From positions 248,001-312,000 of the forward strand of contig NZ_BMUF01000001.1 in assembly GCF_014650055.1 (NCBI RefSeq): a stretch of DNA of 64,000 nt. Reading direction: 5' to 3'. This DNA comes from Streptomyces malachitofuscus (GTDB lineage: Bacteria > Actinomycetota > Actinomycetes > Streptomycetales > Streptomycetaceae). Below are positions 52,574 through 61,190 of the stretch, in pieces (position 1 is the first letter of the stretch; each line of letters opens with the position of its first letter). The translations under genes were made by a program, and so were the position numbers. The notes below the pieces were generated by a model. That model worked only from the letters and a program-made list of their open reading frames with translations. It had not been told where the DNA came from and did not search any database.

Positions 52574-53909
52574 AGCCGCAGTACTGCTCCTCCTTCCCGA
52601 TGGAGCGGTACATGCAGTCCGCGTTCTCCAGGAGCCGGAGCACGGCGTCCCGGTTGCGGGACGTCTCCCGCTCGATGACCTCGTCAGGCGGGTAGAAACC
52701 GCCGTTCCAGGACGACCTCGGATACATCTCGAAGGTGTAGCCGAAGATCTTGTGCGCGCCCCAGAGGTAGTCGTCGATCGACCCGTCCGTGATGTAGAGG
52801 TCGCTGGACTGCTGGGGCGTGTAGCCGTTGTCGGCGGCCATCTTCTGGCCGACCGTCCTGAACGCGGCGTGGTCGTCGGCGGTCATCCCGGTCGTGGTGT
52901 CGGAGTAGGTGTAGCCGAACGGCCACAGCACCAGCTCGCTGTAGGTGTGGAAGTCGATGCCGGCCTTGATCTGTTGCACCCCGCCCACGACCCGGCTGCG
53001 CACGAAGTCGGCGACGACCTTCACCTCGGGCGCGGACTCCGGGGCGGAACCCCGGTAGGTCTCGGAGGACTTGGAACCCGAGGAGCCGCCGCAGCAGCCC
53101 CAGCGGTAGTCCCAGTTGCGGTTCAGGTCGGTGCCGACGTACGACGAACCGGAGTTGGGCTGGCGGTTCTTGCGCCAGGAGCGGTAGGAACCGGAGGCGA
53201 TGTCGTACTCGCCGCCGTCCGGGTTGAGGTCGGGGACGATCCAGATCTCCCGTCCGTCGACCATGTCCGTGATCCGGGAGTCGCTGCCGTATCCCGCGCC
53301 GAGTTCGCGCAGCAGGTACAGGGCCATCTCCACGGTGAGGTGTTCGCGCGCGTGCTGGTGGTGGGTGAAGAGGACCTCCGGTTCGTTCTCGTCCGCGGTC
53401 ACGTTGTCGCTGATCTTGATGGCGACGATGTCCCGCCCCTGGTAGGACCTGCCGATGACCCGCTTGCTCATGATGGCCGGGTACGCCGCGAGACGCTGGT
53501 CGATCTCGGCGTTCATCTCGGCGTAGTTGTGGTAGCGGGAGTCGGCCGAGGGGAAGTCGTACAGGCGGAGCCCGTCGGCGGGGGAGGAGCGGTCCGGCGC
53601 CGTGCCCAACGGCGTGACGTCGTACCCCTGTCGGCGCAGCGCCCGTATCTGGTCCGCGCGTCCGGAGACGACCACGGTCTCCTCGTCCGCCTCGTCCACG
53701 GTGACACCGGAGCGCTGGATGGCCGTACGGGTCACGGGGGTGGTGTGCGCGTGGATCTCGTACTGGCGGATGTCGTCGGTCGAGGGGGCCGGCCGGCCGG
53801 CGCCGTCGGCGCCGGCCGGGGAGGCCGTCATCGACAGGGGGGCCGCCAGGGCGAGGGCGAGGAGGGTGGCGAGCGCGGCGGAGCGTCTGCCGCGTGGGCG
53901 GAGTCGCAT
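52572..53909 (-). CDS. Secreted zinc carboxypeptidase (M14)
   Basis: The product is 445 residues. It has a signal peptide (basic start, then [16 protein letters not shown]), a propeptide to about residue 115, then an M14 domain. Zinc ligands are His and Glu in [11 protein letters not shown] (HxxE) and His in [29 protein letters not shown] gives the substrate-binding Arg, and FTFEMYP-like YTFEMYPR holds the catalytic Glu. It releases C-terminal amino acids from external peptides. AAGGAG lies 5 nt before the ATG at 53907-53909; an earlier ATG adds only 11 residues. The TAG stop lies at the edge of the MITE-like element. Confidence 0.92.
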   Translation of the reverse strand: MRLRPRGRRSAALATLLALALAAPLSMTASPAGADGAGRPAPSTDDIRQYEIHAHTTPVTRTAIQRSGVTVDEADEETVVVSGRADQIRALRRQGYDVTPLGTAPDRSSPADGLRLYDFPSADSRYHNYAEMNAEIDQRLAAYPAIMSKRVIGRSYQGRDIVAIKISDNVTADENEPEVLFTHHQHAREHLTVEMALYLLRELGAGYGSDSRITDMVDGREIWIVPDLNPDGGEYDIASGSYRSWRKNRQPNSGSSYVGTDLNRNWDYRWGCCGGSSGSKSSETYRGSAPESAPEVKVVADFVRSRVVGGVQQIKAGIDFHTYSELVLWPFGYTYSDTTTGMTADDHAAFRTVGQKMAADNGYTPQQSSDLYITDGSIDDYLWGAHKIFGYTFEMYPRSSWNGGFYPPDEVIERETSRNRDAVLRLLENADCMYRSIGKEEQYCG

Positions 53910-54091
53910 GAAGTCTCCTTGTGGGAGGTGGGGGTTGTTCATGGCGACGTGCGTGGTGCGGTGCGGTCATCGTCGACGGGTGACATGATCAGGTCAAGTA
54001 GGGTTTGCGTGTCCGGCCGGTCCAGGTGCATCTCGTGAAGATCCCCGCACGCCCTCTTGTCCGACCGTCGGCCATCCGCTTTCTTGACCTC

Positions 54092-55414
54092 ATGGCGGAC
54101 ACCACGGGAAACACCCAGGACACCGGGGCGGCGCACGCCCCCGGCCCCGACCCGCGCAAGTCCGGTTGGCGCTACATCGGCCCCGGCATCGTCGTCGCCG
54201 CGACCGGTGTGGGCGCCGGTGACCTCGTGGCCACCCTCATCGCCGGCAGCAACTTCGGATACACCCTGCTGTGGGCGGCGGTCCTCGGCTGTCTGGTGAA
54301 GATCTCCCTCGCCGAGGCGTGCGGCCGGTGGCATCTGGCCACCGGCCGCACCCTCTTCGACGGCTGGGCCGGCCTCGGCCGCTGGACGACGTGGTTCTTC
54401 GGCGTCTACGCGGTGATCTGGGGCTTCGTCTACGGCGCGGCGGCGATGTCGTCCAGCGGCCTGCCGCTCCAGGCGCTCTTCCCCGACGTGATGGACCTCG
54501 AGTACTGGGCCATCGCCTGCGGCCTGGTCGGTCTGGTCTTCGTCTGGTTCAACAAGTACGCCGTCTTCGAGAAGGTCATGACGGTCCTGGTGGGCGTCAT
54601 GTTCGTGGTGACCGTCTATCTGGCGGTCAGGGTCACCCCCAACCTCGGCGACGCCTTCGCCGGGCTCCTCCCGGTCCTCCCCGACGAGAAGGACTCGGTC
54701 CTCAACACCCTCGGTCTGATCGGCGGCGTCGGCGGCACCATCACGCTGGCCGCGTACGGCTACTGGGTCAACGCCAAGGGCTGGACCGGCACCGGCTGGA
54801 TGCGGATCATGCGGCTGGACAACCGGGTCGCCTACGCCACCACCGGCATCTTCGTCGTCGCGATGCTCGTCGTCGGCGCGGAGCTGCTGCACTCGGCGAA
54901 CATCGCGATCGCCGGCGGCGACAAGGGCCTGATGCAGCTCGGCGACATCCTGGAGGAGGAGTACGGCACGGCCACCGGCAAGCTGTTCCTGATCGGCTTC
55001 TTCGCCACCTCCTTCACCTCCCTGATCGGTGTCTGGCACGGCGTGAGCCTGATGTTCGCCGACTTCCTCGCCCGGCAGCGCGGCGAGCGCGAGGCGCGGG
55101 GCGACGAGCTGGCCTCCGGGCGCCGCGAACGCTCCTGGGCCTTCCGCGCCTATCTGCTCTGGCTCACCTTCCCGCCCATGGTCCTGCTCTTCCAGGACGA
55201 ACCCTTCCGCCTGATCATCATCTACGGCGTCCTGGGCGCCGCCTTCATGCCGTTCCTCGCCCTCACCCTGATGTGGCTCCTCAACTCCTCCCGCACACCC
55301 CGTGAATGGCGCAACGGACCGCTGAGCAACACCATGCTCGCCGTCGCGGGGCTGCTGTTCCTGGTGCTGTGCGTGAAGCAGATCTGGGACCAGCCGTGGT
55401 CGGAGTTCTTCTGA
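54092..55414 (+). CDS. Nramp-like transporter lacking canonical metal-binding motifs
   Basis: The product is about 440 residues with 11 or so membrane helices in the Nramp/LeuT arrangement. Helix 1 of Nramp reads DPGN; here the aligned stretch is TGVGAGDLVATLIAG, so the metal-binding Asp and Asn are changed (GAGD). The helix-6 MPH motif is replaced by YGYWVNAKGW. Such proteins are Nramp-related but probably carry another ion, perhaps Mg2+, or something else. The ATG at 54092 has no clear ribosome-binding site; an upstream GTG at 54035 is possible. Divergent from the carboxypeptidase. Confidence 0.8.
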   Translation: MADTTGNTQDTGAAHAPGPDPRKSGWRYIGPGIVVAATGVGAGDLVATLIAGSNFGYTLLWAAVLGCLVKISLAEACGRWHLATGRTLFDGWAGLGRWTTWFFGVYAVIWGFVYGAAAMSSSGLPLQALFPDVMDLEYWAIACGLVGLVFVWFNKYAVFEKVMTVLVGVMFVVTVYLAVRVTPNLGDAFAGLLPVLPDEKDSVLNTLGLIGGVGGTITLAAYGYWVNAKGWTGTGWMRIMRLDNRVAYATTGIFVVAMLVVGAELLHSANIAIAGGDKGLMQLGDILEEEYGTATGKLFLIGFFATSFTSLIGVWHGVSLMFADFLARQRGEREARGDELASGRRERSWAFRAYLLWLTFPPMVLLFQDEPFRLIIIYGVLGAAFMPFLALTLMWLLNSSRTPREWRNGPLSNTMLAVAGLLFLVLCVKQIWDQPWSEFF

Positions 55415-55421
55415 CCCGCGG

Positions 55422-56678
55422 CTACCGCAGCTCCTCCCACTTCGGGCTGAGCGCGATCTCCCGCATCTGCTCCACGGTCAGCGCGGGGGCGTCGCGGGTG
55501 GCGTCCTCGTGCTGGGCCCCGGTGTTGAAGGCGCTGATCACGACCCGGAACCCGTCGGGCCGCATGGTGTCGGCGGTCCACATGACGACGCCCTCGGCAC
55601 CCTTCTCGCCGGGCCCCTTCCGCGTGGCGACCAGGGTGCCGTCGGGGAGCGTCTCGGCGCTGCCGTAGAGCTGGTGGGCGACGTCGGACATGTCGGGCTG
55701 CACATTGATCTGCACCAGGCTCCTGCCCTTGCCGTCGTCGACGACGAGGTAGGCGTACTCGGTCTCCTGACCGCCCCGGTCGGCCACCGTGAGCCCGTCG
55801 GGCAGCAGCGCGGCCAGCGTTTTGCCGATCGTCTCGCCCGCGGCGCCCTGCGGCGGGGCCTCGGGCGCGCCGGTGGGCGACGGCGTCGAGTCCCGCGGTA
55901 TGGCGTCCACCACCCGCCGCCACACGTCGGCGGTGACGATCTCCTTCAGCTCGCCCGTGGACAGCGGGGGTTCCGCGCGGGAGACGGGTGCGCCCTTCTC
56001 CGCCGGGGCGTTCCACTCGCTCAGCGAGACATGCTGCCCCGCGGCCGTGACGAGCTCGGCGGACCACCGCTTGGTGTCCGCACGCCGGTCGGGATACTCG
56101 TAGCCCCGGTACAGCATGAGCAGCGAGCCGTCGGACAGCCGGCTGGAGGTGCAGTCGTCGTACGCGACGAGCGCCTTGGCCGGGCACCGCGTCAGCTCAC
56201 GGGCCTCCGGGCTGCCGGGTTCCATCCGGTTGAAGCTGATGCCGAGCGCTGCCTTGCCCTCGCTGTCGTCGTACACGACACGCGCGTACGGGAGCGTCGG
56301 GGAGTCCGTGCCCTGAGCCGCCTCCTCGCTGAACTCACCCGCGGGGAGCAGCTCCTTGAAGATGCGCAGGAGGTCGTCGCCGGAGAAGGCCCGCGCGGGG
56401 GCGGGGCTCGCGGACGCGGACCGCGCGGCCGCCGCGGCCGGCCGCTGGTTTGCGGAGGAGTCACCGCCCGGCACGAGCAGCGCCCCGCCCACCCCCACCA
56501 GGGCGATGCCGGCCGCGCCCCCGATCACGGCCGTCCGCCGCAGCAGCTGGGCGCGCCGCCCGCGGACCTGCCCCCCGGCGGTCAGTGCGGCCATATCGGT
56601 GTCGAAGCCGTCCCCGGCGTCGCGCAGGGCGGCGGTGAGGCGGTCCTCGAAGGGGTCGTGGTGCTCGTTCTCGGGCAT
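55422..56678 (-). CDS. Membrane-anchored protein paired with the SigE-family sigma factor
   Basis: The product is 418 residues. The N-terminal 40 are acidic and cytoplasmic-like (FEDRLTAALRDAGDGF), then a basic stretch and one membrane helix (AVIGGAAGIALVGVGGALLV), then a secreted domain of about 330 residues that seems to hold two similar halves (LLPAGEFSEE and LLPDGLTVAD). It lies 65 nt behind a sigma factor gene on the same strand; such pairs are common in streptomycetes and suggest an anti-sigma or sensing role, but no known anti-sigma domain is seen. Confidence 0.72.
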   Translation of the reverse strand: MPENEHHDPFEDRLTAALRDAGDGFDTDMAALTAGGQVRGRRAQLLRRTAVIGGAAGIALVGVGGALLVPGGDSSANQRPAAAAARSASASPAPARAFSGDDLLRIFKELLPAGEFSEEAAQGTDSPTLPYARVVYDDSEGKAALGISFNRMEPGSPEARELTRCPAKALVAYDDCTSSRLSDGSLLMLYRGYEYPDRRADTKRWSAELVTAAGQHVSLSEWNAPAEKGAPVSRAEPPLSTGELKEIVTADVWRRVVDAIPRDSTPSPTGAPEAPPQGAAGETIGKTLAALLPDGLTVADRGGQETEYAYLVVDDGKGRSLVQINVQPDMSDVAHQLYGSAETLPDGTLVATRKGPGEKGAEGVVMWTADTMRPDGFRVVISAFNTGAQHEDATRDAPALTVEQMREIALSPKWEELR

Positions 56679-56743
56679 GGCGAACCACCCTTTCCGCAAG
56701 GTGTGTGAAATATGAGGTCCGAGGGAGACGGAGCGGCCGGGCG

Positions 56744-57253
56744 TCAGGGTCTGGAGTACTCCGCGAGGTCCTCGCCCAGCAGCTCCCGCAGCCGGCCGAG
56801 CGCGCGCGAACACCGCGTCCGTACGGCCGCCGAGCTGACGTTGAGCACATCGGCCGTCTGCTCGACCGAGCGGTCCTCCCAGTACCGCAGGACGATGACG
56901 GCCCGGTCCTTGGCGGGCAGCCGGGCGAGCGCCGCCATCAGGGTCAGCCGCAGCGGCGCGTCCCCGTCGACGGCCCCGGGCAGATCGGGGAACACGTCCG
57001 TGGCCCGCTCACGGCTGCTGCGCCGCCGCTGGTGGGCCAGGAAGGTGCGGGTGAGCACGGTCTGGGCGTACCCGGCCGGGTTCCCGACCCGGCAGACGCG
57101 ACCCCAGCGGACGTACAGCCGCCCGAAGGTCTCCTGCACGAGATCCTCGGCCAGATGCGTGTCCCCGGCGGTGAGCAGACACGCGGACCGGTACAGGTGG
57201 CCCGCCCGCGCCGCCGCGAACTCGGCGTACTCGTCCGCCCGACCCTGCCTCAT
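56744..57253 (-). CDS. SigE-family ECF RNA polymerase sigma factor
   Basis: The product is 169 residues. Region 2 reads LYRSACLLTAGDTHLAEDLV then QETFGRLYVRW; region 4 reads LPAKDRAVIVLRYWEDRSVE then LNVSSAAVRTRCSRALGRL. This matches the short actinobacterial SigE-family sigma factors (about 165-180 residues). It is transcribed with the downstream membrane protein. Targets are unknown; ECF genes often include their own promoter, but no clear element was recognised upstream. Confidence 0.9.
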   Translation of the reverse strand: MRQGRADEYAEFAAARAGHLYRSACLLTAGDTHLAEDLVQETFGRLYVRWGRVCRVGNPAGYAQTVLTRTFLAHQRRRSSRERATDVFPDLPGAVDGDAPLRLTLMAALARLPAKDRAVIVLRYWEDRSVEQTADVLNVSSAAVRTRCSRALGRLRELLGEDLAEYSRP

Positions 57254-57364
57254 CCGCCGTCCCCCGGTTCCGACCCGCCGTCCGCTGCCCTCACCTCATT
57301 GATGCGGTGGGGCCGGGGAAATGTTTCACACGACATTCCGGGCGCCGTCCTCGGGGACGGACAA

Positions 57365-57394
57365 GGCCCCGCCCACAGTGCTGTGGACGGGGCC
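57365..57394. terminator. Terminator after the chitinase gene
   Basis: GGCCCCGCCCACAG (57365-57378) pairs with CTGTGGACGGGGCC (57381-57394) at 13 of 14 positions, with a 2-nt loop, 24 nt past the chitinase stop on the minus strand. Confidence 0.7.
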
Positions 57395-57417
57395 GGGGAA
57401 CCGGGGCCGGACGACGG

Positions 57418-59127
57418 CTACGGCAGGGCGTGCACGTGCGGGCCCACCGCGTTGGACCAGGCGTTGTTCGCCGTGGCGTCCCAGTTGGTGGACCAGGTCA
57501 TCGCGCCCCGCAGGGACGGGTAGGTCCGGGACGGCTTGAAGCTGCCGCAGCCGGTGCCCCTCGTCAGGCAGTCCAGGGCGTTGTTCACCACGGAGGGGGA
57601 GACGTAGCCGCTGCCCGCGCCCCGGGTGGAGGCCGGGAGACCCAGGCCGACCTGGGACGGGTCGAGACCGCCCTCGAGCTGGATGCAGGCGAGCGCGGTG
57701 AGGAAGTCCACCGAGCCCTGGCTGTAGACCTTGCCGTCGCAGCCCAGCATGGAACCGCTGTTGTAGTACTGCATGTTGACGACCGTGAGGATGTCCTTCA
57801 CGTTCAGCGCGGTCCGGAAGTACGAGTTGGAGGTCGACTGCATGTCGATGGTCTGCGGGGCCATCGTCAGGATCATCGACGGGCCCGCCTTCGCCGACAG
57901 GGAGCGCAGCGCCTGCGTCATGTAGGTCGCGTTGAGGCCGTTCTCCAGGTCGATGTCGACGCCGTCGAAGCCGTACTCCTGCATCAGCGCGTACACCGAG
58001 TTGGCGAAGTTCGTCGCGGAGGCGGAGTCGTTCACCGAGACGGTGCCCTTCTCGCCGCCCACCGAGATGATGACCTTCTTGCCGGCCGCCTGCTTGGCCC
58101 GGATGTCCGCCTTGAACTGGGCGACGGTGTAGCCGTTGAGGCCCGCCGAATCCAGGTTGAAGGTGACGGCGCCCGGAGTGCCGGTGGCGTCGGCGAAGGC
58201 GACCGCGATGATGTCGTAGTGGGACTGGACGTCCGAGATCCGCTGGACCGCCGCCCCGTTGTTGAAGTTCTGCCAGTAGCCGGTCACCGCGTGCCGGGGC
58301 AGGTCACCGCCGCCGCCCCCGTCGTCGTCCTTCGTCCGCGCGGACACCGCGGCCGACTTGGGGGACTCTCCGGCCGCGCTGGTCGCCGCGACCTGGAAGG
58401 AGTACGACGTCGAGGCCGCGAGCCCGGTCACCGTCGCCGACGTGCCCGACACCGCCGTCACCTTCGTGCCGTCGCGGTAGACCGTGTAGCCCGTGGCCCC
58501 CGACACCGCGTTCCACGCCAGGGACACCGACGAGGCCGTCGTACCGGAGACGCTGAGGCCGCCCGGGGTGCCCGGGACCGTGGGCTCCGGATCACCGCCG
58601 CCGCCCCCGTCGGGGCCGAACACCGACAGGTCGTCGACGTGGTAGGGCTGCTGGCCGTACCAGCCGTGGGTGTAGACCGTCACCGAGGTGGTGTTCGAGC
58701 CGGTGGTGAAGGTCGTCGACAGCTGCTTCCAGCTGCCGGTGTCCGGGGTCCAGGTGGACACGTCCGTCGTACCGGTGCCGGTCACGCCCAGGTAGGCGTA
58801 TCCGCCCTGCACCCAGCCGCTCAGCCGGTACGTCGAGCCGGGCTTCACCGCGACCGACTGGCTGCAGCGGGCGTTGTCCTGCCCGGCCGGGGTGGCCTTG
58901 AGCGCGGCCGTGCCGCCGTGCACGGGGGAGGAGACCGTGCTGCCGCTGTTCGCGGAGCACGTCCAGTTGCTCAGGCCCGCCTCGAAACCTGCGTTCTTGG
59001 CGTTGTTGACGTCCGCCGCGGACGCCGGGCCCGCGCCGGCGAGGGGCAGCGCGAGGGCGAGGGCGGAGACAAGGGCTCCGGCCCAGACGCGTCTGCCGCG
59101 GCCGGGCGTTCGTGGTGCGCGGTCCAC
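57418..59127 (-). CDS. Secreted GH18 chitinase with CBM and fibronectin III domain
   Basis: The product is 569 residues. In order: signal peptide (cleavage near ASA-ADVNN), a carbohydrate-binding-like beta domain (about 40-175), a Gly linker, a fibronectin III domain (about 185-270), a second Gly linker and a GH18 catalytic domain (about 280-569). The active site DGVDIDLENG has the full DxxDxDxE motif; SVGG earlier (VIISVGGEKG) and MQYYNSG are family features. It hydrolyses chitin outside the cell. GGAGG lies 6 nt before the GTG start. Typical streptomycete chitinase repeats lie upstream. Confidence 0.95.
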   Translation of the reverse strand: MDRAPRTPGRGRRVWAGALVSALALALPLAGAGPASAADVNNAKNAGFEAGLSNWTCSANSGSTVSSPVHGGTAALKATPAGQDNARCSQSVAVKPGSTYRLSGWVQGGYAYLGVTGTGTTDVSTWTPDTGSWKQLSTTFTTGSNTTSVTVYTHGWYGQQPYHVDDLSVFGPDGGGGGDPEPTVPGTPGGLSVSGTTASSVSLAWNAVSGATGYTVYRDGTKVTAVSGTSATVTGLAASTSYSFQVAATSAAGESPKSAAVSARTKDDDGGGGGDLPRHAVTGYWQNFNNGAAVQRISDVQSHYDIIAVAFADATGTPGAVTFNLDSAGLNGYTVAQFKADIRAKQAAGKKVIISVGGEKGTVSVNDSASATNFANSVYALMQEYGFDGVDIDLENGLNATYMTQALRSLSAKAGPSMILTMAPQTIDMQSTSNSYFRTALNVKDILTVVNMQYYNSGSMLGCDGKVYSQGSVDFLTALACIQLEGGLDPSQVGLGLPASTRGAGSGYVSPSVVNNALDCLTRGTGCGSFKPSRTYPSLRGAMTWSTNWDATANNAWSNAVGPHVHALP

Positions 59128-59193
59128 TTGGGGCCTCCGGTGGGGGAGTTGGGGAAGGCTGGAACGACGGTGGCCACCGTTGGAGACACAAGG

Positions 59194-59231
59194 TGGTCCA
59201 GACCAATCTTCTTGTCAATAGGTCCAGACCG
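59194..59231 (-). promoter_or_regulatory. Chitinase promoter with paired direct repeats
   Basis: TGGTCCAGACCA (59194-59205) and AGGTCCAGACCG (59220-59231) are the direct repeats known from streptomycete chitinase promoters, linked to chitin induction and glucose repression. Between them, on the minus strand, lies TTGACA, a likely -35. Chitinase start is 67 nt downstream. Confidence 0.8.
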
Positions 59232-59549
59232 GAAAGACCGGCATCCGGGGCGGGAGTAGGCCCGGCGCCGGGAGGGAAGCGTGGGTCCGAGGGCCCGGGG
59301 CCGGGTCCGGCGTCAAGCCGCGCGCACAGGACCCACACCACTGGGTCCGGATCGAGACCGGCGAGATGCTCAACCTGCCCCGATTTGACGCACCTTGTGC
59401 ACCAGTAGTTGCTGTTCGGCTACACAAACGCTGTTCTCCGGTCACAGACCCGCGGTTACAGTGCTCACGTAGTCACGCAGTGAAGTCGCCAGGGTGCATC
59501 GGAGTGACGCCCGGTGGGCTGCCGGGATGGGGAGAACGGGGAGCCGCGC
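59232..59549. other. Intergenic region before the Tad operon
   Basis: This 318-nt stretch separates the chitinase repeats from the Tad lead gene. It probably holds the Tad promoter, in the more AT-rich part near 59395-59470. No hairpin or small gene was evident. It ends in GGGGAG, which serves as ribosome-binding site for the next GTG. Confidence 0.4.
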
Positions 59550-60401
59550 GTGCCAACTGCCATTGCCGTGACCGGCGCCGACATGGCGTTGCCGGCCCAG
59601 GACGAACGGACCCTGCCCGCCGTCGTGCTGCGGGACATCGACACCCGCCCGCTGGACCAGGCGCTGACCGAACTGCAGATGATCCTCGAGCAGCACGGCC
59701 ACCTCATCGTCGTCTGCTCCCAGGCCGCCCCGACCGCGGTCCAGCGGCGGCTGCACACCCTGCGCTCCCTTCTGGAGAGCGACCGGATAGCCCTCTTCCG
59801 GCCCGATCTGCCCCCGCTCGGACTGGCCGTCCTGGCCCGCCAGTTACGGCAGCTCGCCTCCTGCGACCTCAGCCCCGGCGTCCTCGCCTCGGCCGGCCGC
59901 CTGCTGATCCACTACATCCACTCCGGGGCCCTGCTCGGCTCCGTCGCCCGCCTCGACCGGGTTCCGGTGAACCTGAAGCAGCACGCCAAGTCGTGGATGC
60001 CGGGCAGTCAGTTCGCCGTACTCGCCCACCCGCAGCCCCAGCTGGTCCGCATCGGCCCCGAAGCCGCGCTCGACGGCCCCGAGTTCGGCACCTGGATGCT
60101 GGTCGCCAAGGGGCAGCTCCCATCCGACTGGGTCACCACGACCCTGGCCCCCGCCTGGAAGGTCCAGGGCCTGCGGGAGACACCGCTGCCCGCCGCGTCC
60201 CCGGGCTGGTGGGGGACCGGAAAGCTCGTCGAGTTCTGCACGTACCTGCCCGACCTGTCCGTCCTGTACCAACTGGTCACCTCCGTACGGCGGGGCACCT
60301 GCCACTGGTGCGGCATCGACGTCATCGGCGACCGCTGCGTGTTCTGCTCCGCCGTACCGCCCGCCCCCGAGGGCACACCCGCCCTCACCCGGCGCACCTG
60401 A
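59550..60401 (+). CDS. Conserved Tad-locus lead protein with C-terminal zinc ribbon
   Basis: The product is 283 residues from a GTG at 59550 (GGGGAG 6 nt upstream). It is soluble, with a helical N-terminal half (QALTELQMILEQHGHLIVVC) and a C-terminal Cys4 cluster CHWCGIDVIGDRCVFC, a likely zinc ribbon. I recognise no family name, but its place before cpaB suggests a role in pilus assembly or its control. Codon 99, in ARQLRQL, is TTA (59844-59846), so translation should need the bldA tRNA in Streptomyces. Confidence 0.78.
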   Translation: MPTAIAVTGADMALPAQDERTLPAVVLRDIDTRPLDQALTELQMILEQHGHLIVVCSQAAPTAVQRRLHTLRSLLESDRIALFRPDLPPLGLAVLARQLRQLASCDLSPGVLASAGRLLIHYIHSGALLGSVARLDRVPVNLKQHAKSWMPGSQFAVLAHPQPQLVRIGPEAALDGPEFGTWMLVAKGQLPSDWVTTTLAPAWKVQGLRETPLPAASPGWWGTGKLVEFCTYLPDLSVLYQLVTSVRRGTCHWCGIDVIGDRCVFCSAVPPAPEGTPALTRRT

Positions 60402-60473
60402 TCCGTCCGCCCCCGCACCACTCCGACCGCCCGAGTCCGCTCGACCGCTATCCCCGATGAGGTTGTACGGTTC

Positions 60474-61181
60474 ATGAACTCCCGTCAGCGCCGCGGCGTG
60501 ATACTCCTGCTTCTGTCGGTCCTGTGCGCCCTCGGCGCGTTCGCCGGCGTGCTCTCCGTCATCAGTGACGTGAAGTCCAAGGTCGGCCCCGAGGTGACCG
60601 CCTACCGGCTGAAGTCCGACATCGCGCCCTACACCGCACTCGGCACGGATCAGTTCGAGAAGATCGAGATGCCCGAGCGGTGGCTGTCCGAGAACGCCGT
60701 CACCGACCTCGACGCCATCCGCGGCAAGATCGCCGTCACCACCCTGCGGGAGGGCTCCCTGCTGCAGAGCGACATGATCGTGGACCGGCCCGCCCTGCAG
60801 CCGGGACAGCAGGAGGTCGCCATCATGATCGACGCGGCCACCGGCGTCGCGGGCAAGATCACACCCGGCTCGACGGTCAACGTCTACGCCACCTTCGAGG
60901 GCGAGCGCGAGGGCGACCCTGCCCAGTCCAAGATCATCGTGACCAACGCCAAGGTGCTGGACGTCGGCCGGCTCACGGCCCTCCAGCCCGACGAGAACGA
61001 CCGCGGCCGGCAGCCCACCGACGCCGTACCGATCACCTTCGCGCTGTCCGCCATCGACGCCCAGCGCATCACCTACGCCGAGTCGTTCGCCCAGCGGGTC
61101 CGGCTCGCGCTGGTCGCGCCCGGGGGCGACACGGACGTCCCCGAGAAGGACCGGACGTACGAACTCGCGAAGGACAAGTGA
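60474..61181 (+). CDS. cpaB: Tad/Flp pilus assembly protein CpaB (RcpC), SAF domain
   Basis: The product is 235 residues. An N-terminal membrane helix (GVILLLLSVLCALGAFAGVL) is followed by a SAF domain (TAYRLKSDIAPYTALG, then TLREGSLLQSDMI), and an RcpC-like beta domain (VAIMIDAATGVAGKITPGS, VNVYATFEG). CpaB lines the pilus export path in Gram-negatives; in actinobacteria it is probably a membrane-bound assembly factor. It lies between the lead gene and tadZ/cpaE on the same strand, 9 nt from the latter. Confidence 0.9.
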   Translation: MNSRQRRGVILLLLSVLCALGAFAGVLSVISDVKSKVGPEVTAYRLKSDIAPYTALGTDQFEKIEMPERWLSENAVTDLDAIRGKIAVTTLREGSLLQSDMIVDRPALQPGQQEVAIMIDAATGVAGKITPGSTVNVYATFEGEREGDPAQSKIIVTNAKVLDVGRLTALQPDENDRGRQPTDAVPITFALSAIDAQRITYAESFAQRVRLALVAPGGDTDVPEKDRTYELAKDK

Positions 61182-61190
61182 GAGGCCCGC

